DNA of 64,000 bases, taken from Nostocales cyanobacterium HT-58-2 (GTDB lineage: Bacteria; Cyanobacteriota; Cyanobacteriia; Cyanobacteriales; Nostocaceae). The notes under the pieces were generated by a model. The model did not search any database. It saw only the letters and a program-made list of their open reading frames with translations, and was not told the DNA's origin. Shown piece after piece: positions 53,752 through 63,792 of this stretch (the stretch's first letter is position 1; every line of letters starts with the position of its first letter). The position numbers were made by a program, and so were the translations under genes. The stretch covers positions 7,195,501 to 7,259,500 of the forward strand of contig CP019636.1 in assembly GCA_002163975.1 (NCBI GenBank). The letters run 5' to 3'.

Positions 53752-54612
53752 CTAGCTACTGGAAACAGCTGGATTTATTAACTGTACTGCCTCAACCATT
53801 GGAGTGTGTCCCAGCCACTGTATGGAGGACTGGGCAAATTGTTGTGGACAACCACTTACAGCAAAGCGAGTTGGCATAGGTGGATGGTTATTGTTCAAGC
53901 CTAGGATATCTAAATCCTTGGCACAAGCAGCAACAATATACTCTGCCGGATCAACAAGCTTCACGTGTGAGGGGAGAAGCGATCGCAGTACAGGTGCAAG
54001 GTGAGGATAGTGAGTACAGCCGTAGACTAGAGTGTCAATTTCCTGCTGTAACAGTGGTTCTAAGTATGAGCGTGCCACTTGTAGAGTGTAGGGGTCATGA
54101 ATGCGGTTTTGCTCAATCAATGGAACAAACTCTGGACAGCCTACCTGCCAGACTTGAACTTCGGGATTTATTTCCAGAATAGCACGGCGATAGGCATTGC
54201 TTTTAGCAGTCGCTGGAGTTGCAATCACACCAATACGTTTTCCACTTTTCACTGCTGCCTTTGCCCCTGGGAGGATGATGTCAAGGATTGGTAGAGAAAA
54301 CTCCTCACGTACTGTCTCCAGAGCGAGTGCCGAACTCGTGTTGCAAGCCATAACAACCATTTTTACCTGCTGCTGTTGCATCCAGGCAAGGATTTCCCGC
54401 ATAAATTGTACAATTTCTGCTTGCGAGCGGATGCCATATGGAACTCGAGCTGTATCCCCAAAGTAAATGATTGATTCATTGGGGAGTTGGCGATAGAGTT
54501 GACGCAGTACTGTTAAACCACCCACACCACTGTCAAATATGCCAATTGGGGCACGTTGGGGTGCTTGAGAAAAATCGTAAAGATTGCTTTCAAAGAGAGA
54601 AGATGGAAACAC
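53752..54612 (-). CDS. murI: Glutamate racemase
   Basis: A 286-residue enzyme supplying D-glutamate for peptidoglycan. The two catalytic cysteines lie in ACNTSSAL and YGCTHYPHLA, and the start region has IGIFDSGVGGLTVLR. It initiates at a GTG (54612). The two amidase genes for cell-wall remodelling are just upstream on the same strand, though repeats and about 600 bp separate them. Anabaena has murI at the same place (from memory). Confidence 0.93.
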   Translation of the reverse strand: MFPSSLFESNLYDFSQAPQRAPIGIFDSGVGGLTVLRQLYRQLPNESIIYFGDTARVPYGIRSQAEIVQFMREILAWMQQQQVKMVVMACNTSSALALETVREEFSLPILDIILPGAKAAVKSGKRIGVIATPATAKSNAYRRAILEINPEVQVWQVGCPEFVPLIEQNRIHDPYTLQVARSYLEPLLQQEIDTLVYGCTHYPHLAPVLRSLLPSHVKLVDPAEYIVAACAKDLDILGLNNNHPPMPTRFAVSGCPQQFAQSSIQWLGHTPMVEAVQLINPAVSSS

Positions 54613-55207
54613 AAGCAGATACTGAATAAAGTTTTTGAATTTAAAGATACAGGATTATTAGGATTGTTAGTTATTCTTGACCACCAAACCTTCTCAATGA
54701 CCCAGACGCTATGCGATCGCCAGTCGTCGTGAGAGCGGGAAAACGGCACTTGCTTCTCCTTACGGAGACGCTGCTTTGAACAAGTCGGCAGAGCCGGACG
54801 CCCTTCTCCTATCGGAGACGCACTCGCGTTCGGGTGAATCGGTGCGGATACGCTCCGCGTTCGCCGAAGGCGTGCGCTTTGCGCTAACGCCAGTTGCCGT
54901 GAGAGCGGGAAACCCCTTCGGGTAACGCTCCTTTGTCGCTACCGCTTCTCCTATCACCAGACGCACTCGCGTTCGCTAACGCCAATTGCCGTGAGAGCGG
55001 GAAACCCTCCTGCTTTCACTGGCTCAACGGACAGTTTGCTTCTGATTGCAAAGGCGATGCGCGTAAGCCTGCGGCACGCAGAGCATTTCTACAGGTTGGG
55101 AAAACCTTTCAGCACTGTCCTCGCCAAGGCAGTCGTTCACCACGAACTATCAACATTTAGCCACTAACGATGAACCATTCCATAGTTTGAGAATTTGTCA
55201 AACACAT
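54613..55207. repeat. Cluster of GC-rich palindromic repeats
   Basis: 54799-54894 is a 96-bp unit one base different from 19802-19897. Around it the core GTGAGAGCGGGAAA occurs at about 54729, 54899 and 54993, each next to a CGCCAGT/CGCCAAT edge, and further TATC..GACGCACTCGCG pieces occur near 54951. The structure looks like nested insertions of one repeat into others. Open frames here follow the repeat and are not genes. Confidence 0.7.
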
Positions 55208-57202
55208 CTATCGCTGGCGCAAGTATAGTAGTATACCATTAGCAATTGCTTCTGCCATGCGATTTTGGTATTCTGGGCTGCCTAACCTAGGATTATCCTC
55301 CTGACCAGTCATGTAACCTGTTTCTACTAAAATCGAGGGCATAGAACTTTTTCTGAGAACGTAGAATCTTGCTTTTCGCACTCCTCTGTCCTTGAGGGTG
55401 GGGATACTTTGGAGAATAGTACTGTGCACGACACGAGCTAGACCTAAACCGCTGTCATAATAATAAGTCTCTAAACCATTCACATCAGGACGACCATCAA
55501 CAGAATTCGAGTGGACACTGACAAACAAATCAGCATTGGATCGATCTGCTATGTCTACCCGTCCTTGAAGTTCCACGAAATAGTCAGCATCGCGTGTTAG
55601 CACCACCTGTACACCATTTTGCTGTAGGATGGTCGCTATCCTACTGCCAATGGGTAAAACAACATCTTTTTCCAGCAGCCCACCTAAACCAGGAGCTCCA
55701 GAGTCTTTACCACCGTGTCCAGGGTCAACAACGACGACAACTCGACCGTTAGGCACTGGAGGACGGAGCTGTGGTTGTGGCATAGGCAGGGGATTGCTCG
55801 TTATTGGTGGTAATGGTCGTGGATTTGGTCTTGGTAAGGGAGGTAAACTAACGCGGGGAGTTAAGGGAGAAAACGAGCGTTGTAATTCCAAAGACAAAAG
55901 CTGACCACTCAGTTGGTTGAGTTGCCCTATTTGCACACCTGCTGCCGGTTGGATGTAGACGACAACAGTGCGGGGGTCTTGTTGTTGCAAGCGTACCCTG
56001 AGAATGGGACTACTAGCATCAAAATTCGGACCTCTAACAGCAGCAGCCAATTTAGCATTCGGAATAGTGATGCGGAACATACTAGAAACCCTGTCCCAAC
56101 CACCATTAGCAGAGAGAGGTTGGTCGCCTTTGATCAGCAGTTGGTTACCGGAAGCAGTCAGTTCCACAGACTGAATTGTAGATAGTGAGTCGCTGGTTGG
56201 GGATGTTAGGTTAGGGTTCCGAGAGTTTACACTCCCAGTCGTCATGTCTGAGTTAACAAGTGAACTACTATTATCTCTGGCATCTCTAGACAATTTGTTT
56301 CTATCACCACTGGGCAGAATGACCAAACCGCCAAAACTACTCGTGCTTGCTTGCCAGTCAGGGCTATTCTTGTCTACCCATAATGTCATACGCACACCAG
56401 GTGTTGTTTTTAGTTGAGTAAATTCAACTCGTTTCACACCATACTTATTGATTGGCACAACCTGCTGTGATAAACGTGGTGAGAGAGCCGCATCAAGTAT
56501 ATCGATGTTAACAGCGCTCTTGTCACTGCTGCGAAATATTTGAATTCGAGGGCTTCTCCCATTTGTGCGAACAAACAAACCGTCACCGGTAACACGCAGA
56601 CTCTCAATTTGAGTCAATCCTTGAGCATTACTGGTAACTGTTTCTTTTTGTGTTGACCCTTCAAGAGTATTGACAACTGTATCATTATTATCTACAGAGT
56701 TATTATTAATACTAGTACTTTGATGAGCTGTGGAGTTAGAGCCAGACCTCACCACACTATAGACGTTGAAAGAAGTGTTGGGAGAAGATGAAGCGACTTG
56801 TTCAACTTGTGGCGTTGGTAATTGTACTATCCAGCGACTGGCGGTTTTCCCTTCAAATTTCACCTGCTTTGGGTCGAGAGTATAACCGGGAGTAAGTTCA
56901 ACAACGATACGGGTTGTTTGTCCGTCAAACTGACCAACCCGAACAGCACGAATTGCACTACTCTTCACTGGCTGAATCAACTGCGGACGTCCAGAGTCAG
57001 TTCCTGGCAAATCAATCACCAAGCGTGTGGGGTTGAAGACAAGTTGCGCCTGAGGTTGAACAGGACCTTCGGTGTTAATTTCCAATTGGTTTTGACTGGC
57101 ATCAAAACGCCAAGACTGTAGTTTTGCTGCTTGAGCCGGCGACAGAAGCATGAAGATAGCAGTCATTGCAAAAGTACCGGGTAATAACCAATTGATTTTC
57201 AC
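55208..57202 (-). CDS. amiC2: N-acetylmuramoyl-L-alanine amidase, AMIN plus Amidase_3 (AmiC2-like)
   Basis: A 664-residue secreted enzyme: signal peptide (LLPGTFAMTAIFMLLSPAQA), AMIN domain 1 (about 29-130), a Ser/Thr/Asn-rich linker, AMIN domain 2 (about 190-300), a third repeat-like region, a Pro-rich hinge, and a C-terminal Amidase_3 domain with zinc ligands in DPGHGGKDSG, LEKDVV, SVHSNS and VETGYMTG. It cleaves the amide between MurNAc and the peptide. In Anabaena the AmiC enzymes perforate septal peptidoglycan. Paralogous to the gene at 58059; both are secreted to the periplasm. The name follows Anabaena order and is inferred. Confidence 0.88.
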   Translation of the reverse strand: MKINWLLPGTFAMTAIFMLLSPAQAAKLQSWRFDASQNQLEINTEGPVQPQAQLVFNPTRLVIDLPGTDSGRPQLIQPVKSSAIRAVRVGQFDGQTTRIVVELTPGYTLDPKQVKFEGKTASRWIVQLPTPQVEQVASSSPNTSFNVYSVVRSGSNSTAHQSTSINNNSVDNNDTVVNTLEGSTQKETVTSNAQGLTQIESLRVTGDGLFVRTNGRSPRIQIFRSSDKSAVNIDILDAALSPRLSQQVVPINKYGVKRVEFTQLKTTPGVRMTLWVDKNSPDWQASTSSFGGLVILPSGDRNKLSRDARDNSSSLVNSDMTTGSVNSRNPNLTSPTSDSLSTIQSVELTASGNQLLIKGDQPLSANGGWDRVSSMFRITIPNAKLAAAVRGPNFDASSPILRVRLQQQDPRTVVVYIQPAAGVQIGQLNQLSGQLLSLELQRSFSPLTPRVSLPPLPRPNPRPLPPITSNPLPMPQPQLRPPVPNGRVVVVVDPGHGGKDSGAPGLGGLLEKDVVLPIGSRIATILQQNGVQVVLTRDADYFVELQGRVDIADRSNADLFVSVHSNSVDGRPDVNGLETYYYDSGLGLARVVHSTILQSIPTLKDRGVRKARFYVLRKSSMPSILVETGYMTGQEDNPRLGSPEYQNRMAEAIANGILLYLRQR

Positions 57203-58058
57203 AGTGTTTTCTCCTGATTCGTATTTCTAAAAGCCGTCATGATTTGAGAAGAACCCAGAGTACAGAATGCAGAACTGAGCTTGGAACCCCACAGTGTATG
57301 CTGGGAGGTTGGAAGTACAGGCGAGTTTTGATGCTTGTTTCTACAATTCACCCAGTCACACGCAATACACACGTGCTGAATTCTGACCGAAAGCAACGGA
57401 AATTTCCGGCTCTGCTTCTGAGTTTTTTCTTGGTCAAAGTTTCGGTAGATCCTCACACCGTCACCGCTCAAGCCTTGGCTGCAAAAACTTTGATAACTCG
57501 TATAAAAATGTCAATAGCACTCAAGTGTGGCATGATCGTCTCATTTTTTTATGCTTTTATTGCACAGAAAATGTAGTTTGCAAAGCATTAGATTACACCA
57601 ATTTAAAAATAATAGAGTAGTCAATCTTGGTCATTTCTACTTAACTCCATCAGAACTTTATATTTGAGTTGTGTGATTCCTAGATATCTTAGAGGGTGTT
57701 AACTGATGTGGTAAAGAGAGCATATTGTCTGGAATAGAATCTAGAACATAGGGCGATCGCATCAACAGACGACTCATGTTGTCAAAAATTATATTTAATA
57801 TTTAAGAAAAAGAGTAGTTTCAGGGAAGCAACATTCCAGCGTCAGCGTAAAGGAGTCTGAGGCACAATGCATTGCGTCTGTACAAGGAAAAAAGTGTAAG
57901 ACAACTTCAAAAAGTATTCCTCTACACTCTCTATTACCCTACACCCTTCATAGACAATGTCAAAAATAATGTCCAAAATAAAAACCGGAACTTAAAGTTC
58001 CGGTAAAGAGGCTTTACCAAGCCAGTACAAGAGTTTGTCGTCTGGCTTCTGGGGTGAT
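57203..58058. other. Spacer between the two amidase genes
   Basis: 856 bp. Bases 57204-57290 are similar to 60001-60087 upstream of the other amidase, so the promoter region was duplicated along with the gene. The rest is AT-rich; the amiC1 terminator is at its right end. No supported gene. Confidence 0.65.
57977..58005 (-). terminator. Intrinsic terminator of the upstream amidase gene
   Basis: Ten-bp arms ACCGGAACTT (57985-57994) and AAGTTCCGGT (57996-58005), followed on the minus strand by TTTTTATTTT. It lies about 54 bp after the stop codon at 58059. Confidence 0.85.
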
Positions 58059-59999
58059 TTACTTTTGCTTTAAGTACTGGAGGACACCACGAGCGATCGC
58101 CTCTGCCATTTGATTTTGATACAGCCGATTTGATAGTTTGGCAGCGTCCTCTCGACCAGTGAGATAGCCTGTCTCTACTAAAATTGCAGGCATAGAATTT
58201 TTTCTAAGGACGTAGAATCTGGCTTTGCGCACACCACGGTCTCTAACATTAACGCTCCGGAGAATGCTGTTATGAACGATACGAGCTAGGCTTAGACCGC
58301 TGTCATAATAGTACGTTTCTAATCCACTCACCTCTGGACGATCATCACCTGCTGAGTTAGCGTGGACACTGACAAAAACATCGGCATTGGCTCGCTCTGC
58401 TATGTCAACCCGCCCCTGAAGGGTAACGAAATAATCAGAATCACGTGTTAGCAAAGCTTGTACACCATTTTGCTGCAAAATCTCTGCCACCCTTTTGCCA
58501 ATAGGCAAAATAATGTTTTTCTCTTGAATTCCCCCAATTCCAAGTGCGCCTGAGTCTTTACCACCATGTCCAGGGTCAACGACGATGACAACTCGTCCCT
58601 TTGGAGCGCGAGGATTCTGGGCAGGAGGCTTGCTTGTTGTTCCTGATGCTAAAGGTTGTGGGTTTGGTCGTGGTATGGCAGGTAAGGCAATGGGCGGTGT
58701 GATAGAACGATTACGCTGCAATTCCAAAGACAAAAGCTGACTGTTCAGTTGGTTGATTTGCCCGATTCTTACACTTGCGGCTGGTTGGACATAGACAACA
58801 ACAGTACGAGGGTCTTGTTGTTGCAAGCGGACGCGGAGAATAGGGCTACTCGCATCAAAATTTGGACCTTTGACAGCAGAAGCCAATTTAGCATTGGGAA
58901 TCGTGATGCGGTACATACCAGACGATCTATCCCAACCAGTGCTAGCAGGTGAGAGACGTTGATCTGATTTAATGAGCAATTGTGTACCAGTAGCAGCTAG
59001 TTCCACAGACTCAATTGTCGAGATTGAGTTGCTTGTTGCTACCTCCACAACAGAGTTGGAAGAATTATCTGATGAGGTGTCGGAATCATTATTTTTGGTC
59101 AAGTTACTCGCGTAACGATTGGGTAAAACGACCAAACCAGCAGAACTACCAGAATTACTCGTGCTTATACGCCAGTCAGGTGTATCTTTGTCTACCCGCA
59201 GCGTCATCCGAACAGCAGGTGGTGTCTTTCGCAGTTGAGTCATTTCAACACGGTTGACACCATATTTGTTCACAGATCTATCGCGATTGCCAAAGTTAGG
59301 TGACAATGTGGCATTGGGAATGTCAATGAAGATAGTCTTGCGATCGCGGCTGCGAATGATTTGAGTCTGAGGATTTCCACCATTGGTGCGGATATAAAAA
59401 CCGTCTCCTGTGACTTGTAGGCTTTCAACTTGAAGCGTTCCTTCTGCAACGACAACAGCCTTGGAGAACTCAGGTTTTTTTTCAGCTTCAGATTCTATTG
59501 TCACCGCATTGTAAACATTTTTTGGCGGTGAGATAACGACTTCTTCACTGCTTGAGCTTGGAGTTTTTGAGCTTGGTGATGGGGGCGAGGAAGCGGCTCT
59601 CTCAGTTTGTGGTTTTGGTAATTGTACAGTCCAACGACTGGCAGTTTTTCCTTCAAATTTTACCTGATTCGGGTCGAGGGTATAACCTGGCGTGAGTTCA
59701 ACGACTATACGAGTGGTTTGTGGATCAAATTGACCGACCCGAACAGCACGAATCGCACCCCCTACTGATTGCGTCAATTGTGGACGCCCAAAATTAGTTC
59801 CTGGCAAATCAATAACCAATCGCGTCGGGTTGAAGACGAGTTGCGCTTGGGGTTGAACAGGACCTTCAGTGTTGATTTCCAAGCGGTTTTGATTGGCATC
59901 AAAACGCCAAGATTGCAGTTTCGCTGCTTGAGCTGGCGACGACAGCATCAACACACTAGTCGTTACAAAAGTACCAGGTAGTAACCAGTGGATTTTCAC
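58059..59999 (-). CDS. amiC1: N-acetylmuramoyl-L-alanine amidase, AMIN plus Amidase_3 (AmiC1-like)
   Basis: A 646-residue secreted paralogue of the next gene, nearly identical at its N-terminus (KIHWLLPGTF, SSPAQAAKLQSWRFDA) and in the C-terminal amidase domain (DPGHGGKDSGA, IQEKN, SVHANS, VETGYLTG). AMIN domains bind peptidoglycan or septal sites; the linker differs most (Ser/Pro-rich here). In Anabaena both AmiC proteins are needed for normal septal perforation and filament communication. It has its own terminator, so it is not co-transcribed with amiC2. A shared leader lies upstream. Confidence 0.88.
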   Translation of the reverse strand: MKIHWLLPGTFVTTSVLMLSSPAQAAKLQSWRFDANQNRLEINTEGPVQPQAQLVFNPTRLVIDLPGTNFGRPQLTQSVGGAIRAVRVGQFDPQTTRIVVELTPGYTLDPNQVKFEGKTASRWTVQLPKPQTERAASSPPSPSSKTPSSSSEEVVISPPKNVYNAVTIESEAEKKPEFSKAVVVAEGTLQVESLQVTGDGFYIRTNGGNPQTQIIRSRDRKTIFIDIPNATLSPNFGNRDRSVNKYGVNRVEMTQLRKTPPAVRMTLRVDKDTPDWRISTSNSGSSAGLVVLPNRYASNLTKNNDSDTSSDNSSNSVVEVATSNSISTIESVELAATGTQLLIKSDQRLSPASTGWDRSSGMYRITIPNAKLASAVKGPNFDASSPILRVRLQQQDPRTVVVYVQPAASVRIGQINQLNSQLLSLELQRNRSITPPIALPAIPRPNPQPLASGTTSKPPAQNPRAPKGRVVIVVDPGHGGKDSGALGIGGIQEKNIILPIGKRVAEILQQNGVQALLTRDSDYFVTLQGRVDIAERANADVFVSVHANSAGDDRPEVSGLETYYYDSGLSLARIVHNSILRSVNVRDRGVRKARFYVLRKNSMPAILVETGYLTGREDAAKLSNRLYQNQMAEAIARGVLQYLKQK

Positions 60000-61418
60000 A
60001 GTGTTTTCTCCTGATTTGTATTTATGGGAGCCGTCATGATTTGAGAAGAACCCAGAACACAGAACGCAGAACTCAGCTTGGAACCTACGGTAGATACCGA
60101 GGGATTTAGTAATGAAGAACTTTTCTTTTCTCCAACATATGTATCAGGGACTTGGCAATACGGACGGATTTTGAAACCCGTCCTTACTTTCCACCCAGCC
60201 ATACAGAATTGAGCATGAATTCTGATTCCTGAGTTCTGAGTTCTTTGTTGGGTAAAGTTTTGGTAAATCCTCACACTATCACCGCCCACACCTTGGCTTT
60301 GGTGCCACAAGCATCATTTTCTGCTTTGATAAAGACACAGTTATATCGGTTATCTTTTGGATACAATCCGACTCTGGTAATAGAAAAGCGTATCATTTAC
60401 CTAATACCTATCAAGGTTTTACCATTAGGAGTAGATGTTGTTCTGTAGTAATCCTTATTAAGAACTGAAATGAAATAGTGGGACCAAATTCTAGCACACT
60501 GTTAACAATTTTCTATGCCGTTATGGCATTTTGGATTTTTGGATGTTGAATTATAGTTTGTGGATGATTGATTGACTCGTTAGTCACCTTTTTTTTGATT
60601 TTTCACGACTATAATCTTCAACCTAAAATTCCAAAGTGTTAGTCAATCCCAGTCAGTCTTAAATAAAGTCTAAAGGATAAAGAGTAAAAGACAGAATGAA
60701 ACAGACAGGCAAAGGATGAAAGAAAAAATAGTTAGTCCTTCACTTTCTACTTCACCTTTTGTCTTCACTTCATACTTTATACTTCCTCTGGGAAAGCTAC
60801 CCTCCGGAGGACAATTGCCAGTTCGTATTCCTCGACTTGAGGAGGGGGTAACTCGCTTCGTTTAGATGCCCGCAGGGTAGTGAGACTTCGATATACAGGA
60901 GCTATACAGAAGAGTTCGCCCTTGAGTGGCTGCCCGCAGGATTTCGCGGAAGAAACTGTCCTTCCCGTCGTAAGTGCTGCGCCTGCGGCAGGCATAGGCA
61001 CAGCGTCTGGGCTGTTGAGAAGCAACTCCCGTCAAAGTGTCCGGTAAACTACCAATTTCATCCTTCACAAAGGAATTATTTATTTGGTGTGATTGCTGGT
61101 GGTTAATGCACCAATTGGTCATGCTGCTACTGTTTACTGTGGTGAGATTGACTGGTAGGTGCACCTGTTTAATTGCTAGAGAAATATCCAAGGTTGGATG
61201 GATATGAGAGGAGGAAGATGGAACAAAAATAACACTGCTAAAGTTGGTCGTCTTTAGAGAAAACTCCTAAAATTTTTAATTTTACGGGACGAAGATTGAA
61301 GGATAAAAGTTTCCATTAGTCATAACATGGTTACAAATTACTCATATTGGCAATTACTAAGAACGTAATACAGATCTAAGTACAGACGCTGTAAATATTG
61401 CGTCTGTACTCAAGACTT
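60000..61418. other. Spacer upstream of amiC1, with repeats
   Basis: About 1.4 kb. The first 90 bp (60001-60087) are the duplicated amiC leader. Bases 60780-61040 carry GC-rich REP-like pieces (CCTGCGGCAGGCATAGG, GCCCGCAGGGTAG). A 10-bp hairpin (GTACAGACGC 61380-61389 / GCGTCTGTAC 61400-61409) is just outside the antiporter stop. No supported gene; several open frames are products of the repeats. Confidence 0.6.
61380..61409 (-). terminator. Hairpin downstream of the antiporter gene
   Basis: Perfect ten-bp arms, GTACAGACGC and GCGTCTGTAC, with a ten-base loop, 10 bp beyond the stop codon of the gene ending at 61419. No T-run follows on the minus strand, so terminator function is only probable. 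Confidence 0.5.
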
Positions 61419-62846
61419 TTATTTAGTATCTTGAGACTCTGGTGATTCTAGTGCCAACGAATTTCCTGAGGAATCGTTTAAGATTAATTCCTCTGTTGCT
61501 GTAGATACTGTTTTTGGTTCTGGAAATACAAACCGTAAAAAGGGAGGCGCTAAAAAGGTTGTCACAATGACCATCATAATAATTGCCGCCTCCAAAGGTT
61601 TTGAGAGAATGCCAATAGAAGAACCAATCCCAAGAAACACCAATCCGACTTCGCCTCTGGGAATCATTCCCACACCAATTGCCAAGCGGTTGAGTTGAGT
61701 TTGACCAAAGACGCTCAAGCCAGTGACGACTTTACCAAGGATAGCGACGACTATCAGGAAAATCGCCATCACTAGACCTTCTCGGTTGCTAGGAATTGCT
61801 GGGTTTAAAACTCCTAAATCAGTTCTTGCGCCAACAGTCACAAAGAAAATTGGCACGAGCATATCAGCAATGGGGATAACTTGTTTTTGCAGTTCTACAC
61901 GCTCATCGGTTTCGTCTAGGACCAAACCAGCAGCAAAAGAACCTAAAATTGCCTCTAATTGAATGGCAGCAGCAAAGTACGCCATCACAAAGGCAAAGAT
62001 GAATGCTGGAATCACTAATCCACCACGAGTTTTAAGCTTGTTAGCAATTGCGACAAAGGTGTTACTGAAAATACTTCCCAGCACAATTGCGCCTAACAGG
62101 AAACTACTAGCGCTAATAATCAGATAAATGACTTTGCCTACATCCACTGAGCCTTCTTTTGCAAGACTTGCTACCACTGCTAAAACGATGATCCCCAGTA
62201 CATCGTCAATGACAGCAGCGCCTAAAATAATTTGCCCTTCTTTGGAATTGAGACGCCCGAGTTCTGACAGTACCTTGGATGTGATACCAATACTTGTAGC
62301 AGTCAGAGCGGCTCCTGCAAAAATCGCCGGTACAGCTGGAACACCAAACAAAGTCATCAAACCCACTGTCCCAGCAGTAAAGGGTACCACCACACCGACC
62401 ACTGCTACCACAGTTGCCTGGAGACCAACAGCGATTAAGTCCTTTATGTTTGATTCCAAACCAATTTCAAACAGCAGAATAATGACACCCAGTTCTGCTA
62501 ATACAGAAATGACTTCAGACTGTGCTGTAAAGACGGCATTAGCTGCGTCTGGACTCAGACCACCAGTCGTTTGAAGGAAGCTCATGATCAGAGAGCTAGA
62601 GCTATTTGCCCCCCCTTCTGGAAACACCAACAGATGTAGGACAGAGATGCCTACTATCACACCACCTACCAATTCCCCTAAGACTGGCGGTAAACCAAAA
62701 CGGCTTGATAACTCCCCGCCAACTTTACTGGCGAGGTATATAACGACTATACTAAGCAGCACTGCTGCCAGTACTAGTGAACTATCTGCTGTTTCAGTCG
62801 CGGTTGCCAACAAGGGGAATGAGAAGGTTATTGTATCTAACTGCAT
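61419..62846 (-). CDS. Monovalent cation/proton antiporter, NhaS3/Kef-like (CPA2)
   Basis: A 475-residue membrane protein with about 11-12 helices. It carries GLPPVLGELVGGVIVGI near residues 50-68, the ion-site motif AAVIDDVLGIIVLA (two Asp, residues about 209-222), and the C-terminal IGVGMIPRGEVGLVFLGIG. The CPA2 pattern resembles Synechocystis NhaS3, a thylakoid Na+/H+ antiporter, but the ion cannot be fixed from sequence. The C-terminal tail is short and lacks TrkA-N/TrkA-C domains. Single-gene unit; start ATG 62846. Confidence 0.86.
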   Translation of the reverse strand: MQLDTITFSFPLLATATETADSSLVLAAVLLSIVVIYLASKVGGELSSRFGLPPVLGELVGGVIVGISVLHLLVFPEGGANSSSSLIMSFLQTTGGLSPDAANAVFTAQSEVISVLAELGVIILLFEIGLESNIKDLIAVGLQATVVAVVGVVVPFTAGTVGLMTLFGVPAVPAIFAGAALTATSIGITSKVLSELGRLNSKEGQIILGAAVIDDVLGIIVLAVVASLAKEGSVDVGKVIYLIISASSFLLGAIVLGSIFSNTFVAIANKLKTRGGLVIPAFIFAFVMAYFAAAIQLEAILGSFAAGLVLDETDERVELQKQVIPIADMLVPIFFVTVGARTDLGVLNPAIPSNREGLVMAIFLIVVAILGKVVTGLSVFGQTQLNRLAIGVGMIPRGEVGLVFLGIGSSIGILSKPLEAAIIMMVIVTTFLAPPFLRFVFPEPKTVSTATEELILNDSSGNSLALESPESQDTK

Positions 62847-62931
62847 CGATTCTTTTGGAAAACCTTTCCCTTTAATTTACAAGTTTGTTGAAAGCAACTT
62901 TCATATGTGCGCTAAAGAAAGCATTTATAAA

Positions 62932-63345
62932 TTAATTCATCGCGCCTGTTAATTGGAGAAGGCGCTGCCAATGAGACTCTGATACCGGCACTACAGATAG
63001 TCTAGTCAGGCGTAGTAAATCAAAACCTTCAAAGTTTCCGTCCTGCTTAATTTGGGTCAGGGTTATCGGCTGAGGTACTTTTCGTAAGGCTCGCACCTGG
63101 ACAACAACCCGTTTGGCATCATTTAATTTTGGGTCGGGATAAGGTTGACTAGCTACCTCCGCTACACCTATCACTTGTCGCTCTTTGCCTGTGTGATAAA
63201 TGAAAACCAAGTCACCAATTTCCATCGTACGCAGATGCTTGAGAGCCAATGGATTGTTAACTCCATCCCAAACTGTACTGCCATCCCGTTCTAAATCGCA
63301 GTAGGAATACTCTTCTGGTTCAGTTTTCAGCAACCAGTATGCCAC
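62932..63345 (-). CDS. EVE-domain protein
   Basis: A 137-residue EVE-fold protein related to the PUA superfamily: AYWLLKTEPEEYSYCDLE, VWDGVNNPLALKHLRTMEIGDLVFIYHTG and EVASQPYPDP. EVE domains bind modified bases in DNA or RNA. It starts at a GTG (63345) with AAAGGAGAA just upstream. It lies 86 bp from the antiporter gene. Cyanobacterial homologues are widespread as single genes; role unknown. Confidence 0.9.
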   Translation of the reverse strand: MAYWLLKTEPEEYSYCDLERDGSTVWDGVNNPLALKHLRTMEIGDLVFIYHTGKERQVIGVAEVASQPYPDPKLNDAKRVVVQVRALRKVPQPITLTQIKQDGNFEGFDLLRLTRLSVVPVSESHWQRLLQLTGAMN

Positions 63346-63792
63346 AAATATTCTCCTTTAATTGTTTGCAGTTAACAGTCGACAATTGACCAAAGAAGCA
63401 AGGGAGCACGCAAGCAAGGGAGAAAAGAGTTAATGCACGTTAACTCACTCTCCCCCGCTCCCGACTTCCCAGCAAAGTGGGCTCCCCGCGCACCTATTTC
63501 TCGTGTGCTTCTCTGACGATTAACAATGAGCACTCAATAGTGAAGGATTAGCTATTTTTAGTTTCAAATAATGTAACTGCTTAGACAACTGACTATAGTC
63601 ATGCCAAAGTATAAACACATCTCCTGTATGGAAGCACGATGAGCTGCATCTTGAGGAGGACCTAGGGAGTGTGTGTTGTGTGTTGTGTGTTGTTATCGAT
63701 AAGTGGTTAGTTGTTAGTTACGACTAACCACTCTTAACTTTCCACAACTTAGCTAATCCCTATGCATTAATTTTTAGAGGAGTGAACGTTTT
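63346..63792. repeat. Spacer with tandem and inverted short repeats
   Basis: About 447 bp. A GTGTGTTGTGTGTTGTGTGTTG tract (about 63670-63693) precedes a perfect 10-bp inverted repeat, AGTGGTTAGT (63702-63711) / ACTAACCACT (63723-63732). Left of it is a GC-rich segment. AGAGGAG at about 63776 is the ribosome-binding site of the next gene. Confidence 0.6.

Noticed and set aside
54760..55160. Open frames across the repeat cluster
   Set aside because: They translate the palindromic repeats on both strands, so frame openness is an artefact of GC-rich repeats.
60777..61191. Two overlapping minus-strand frames upstream of amiC1
   Set aside because: They run through REP-like DNA with no family similarity.
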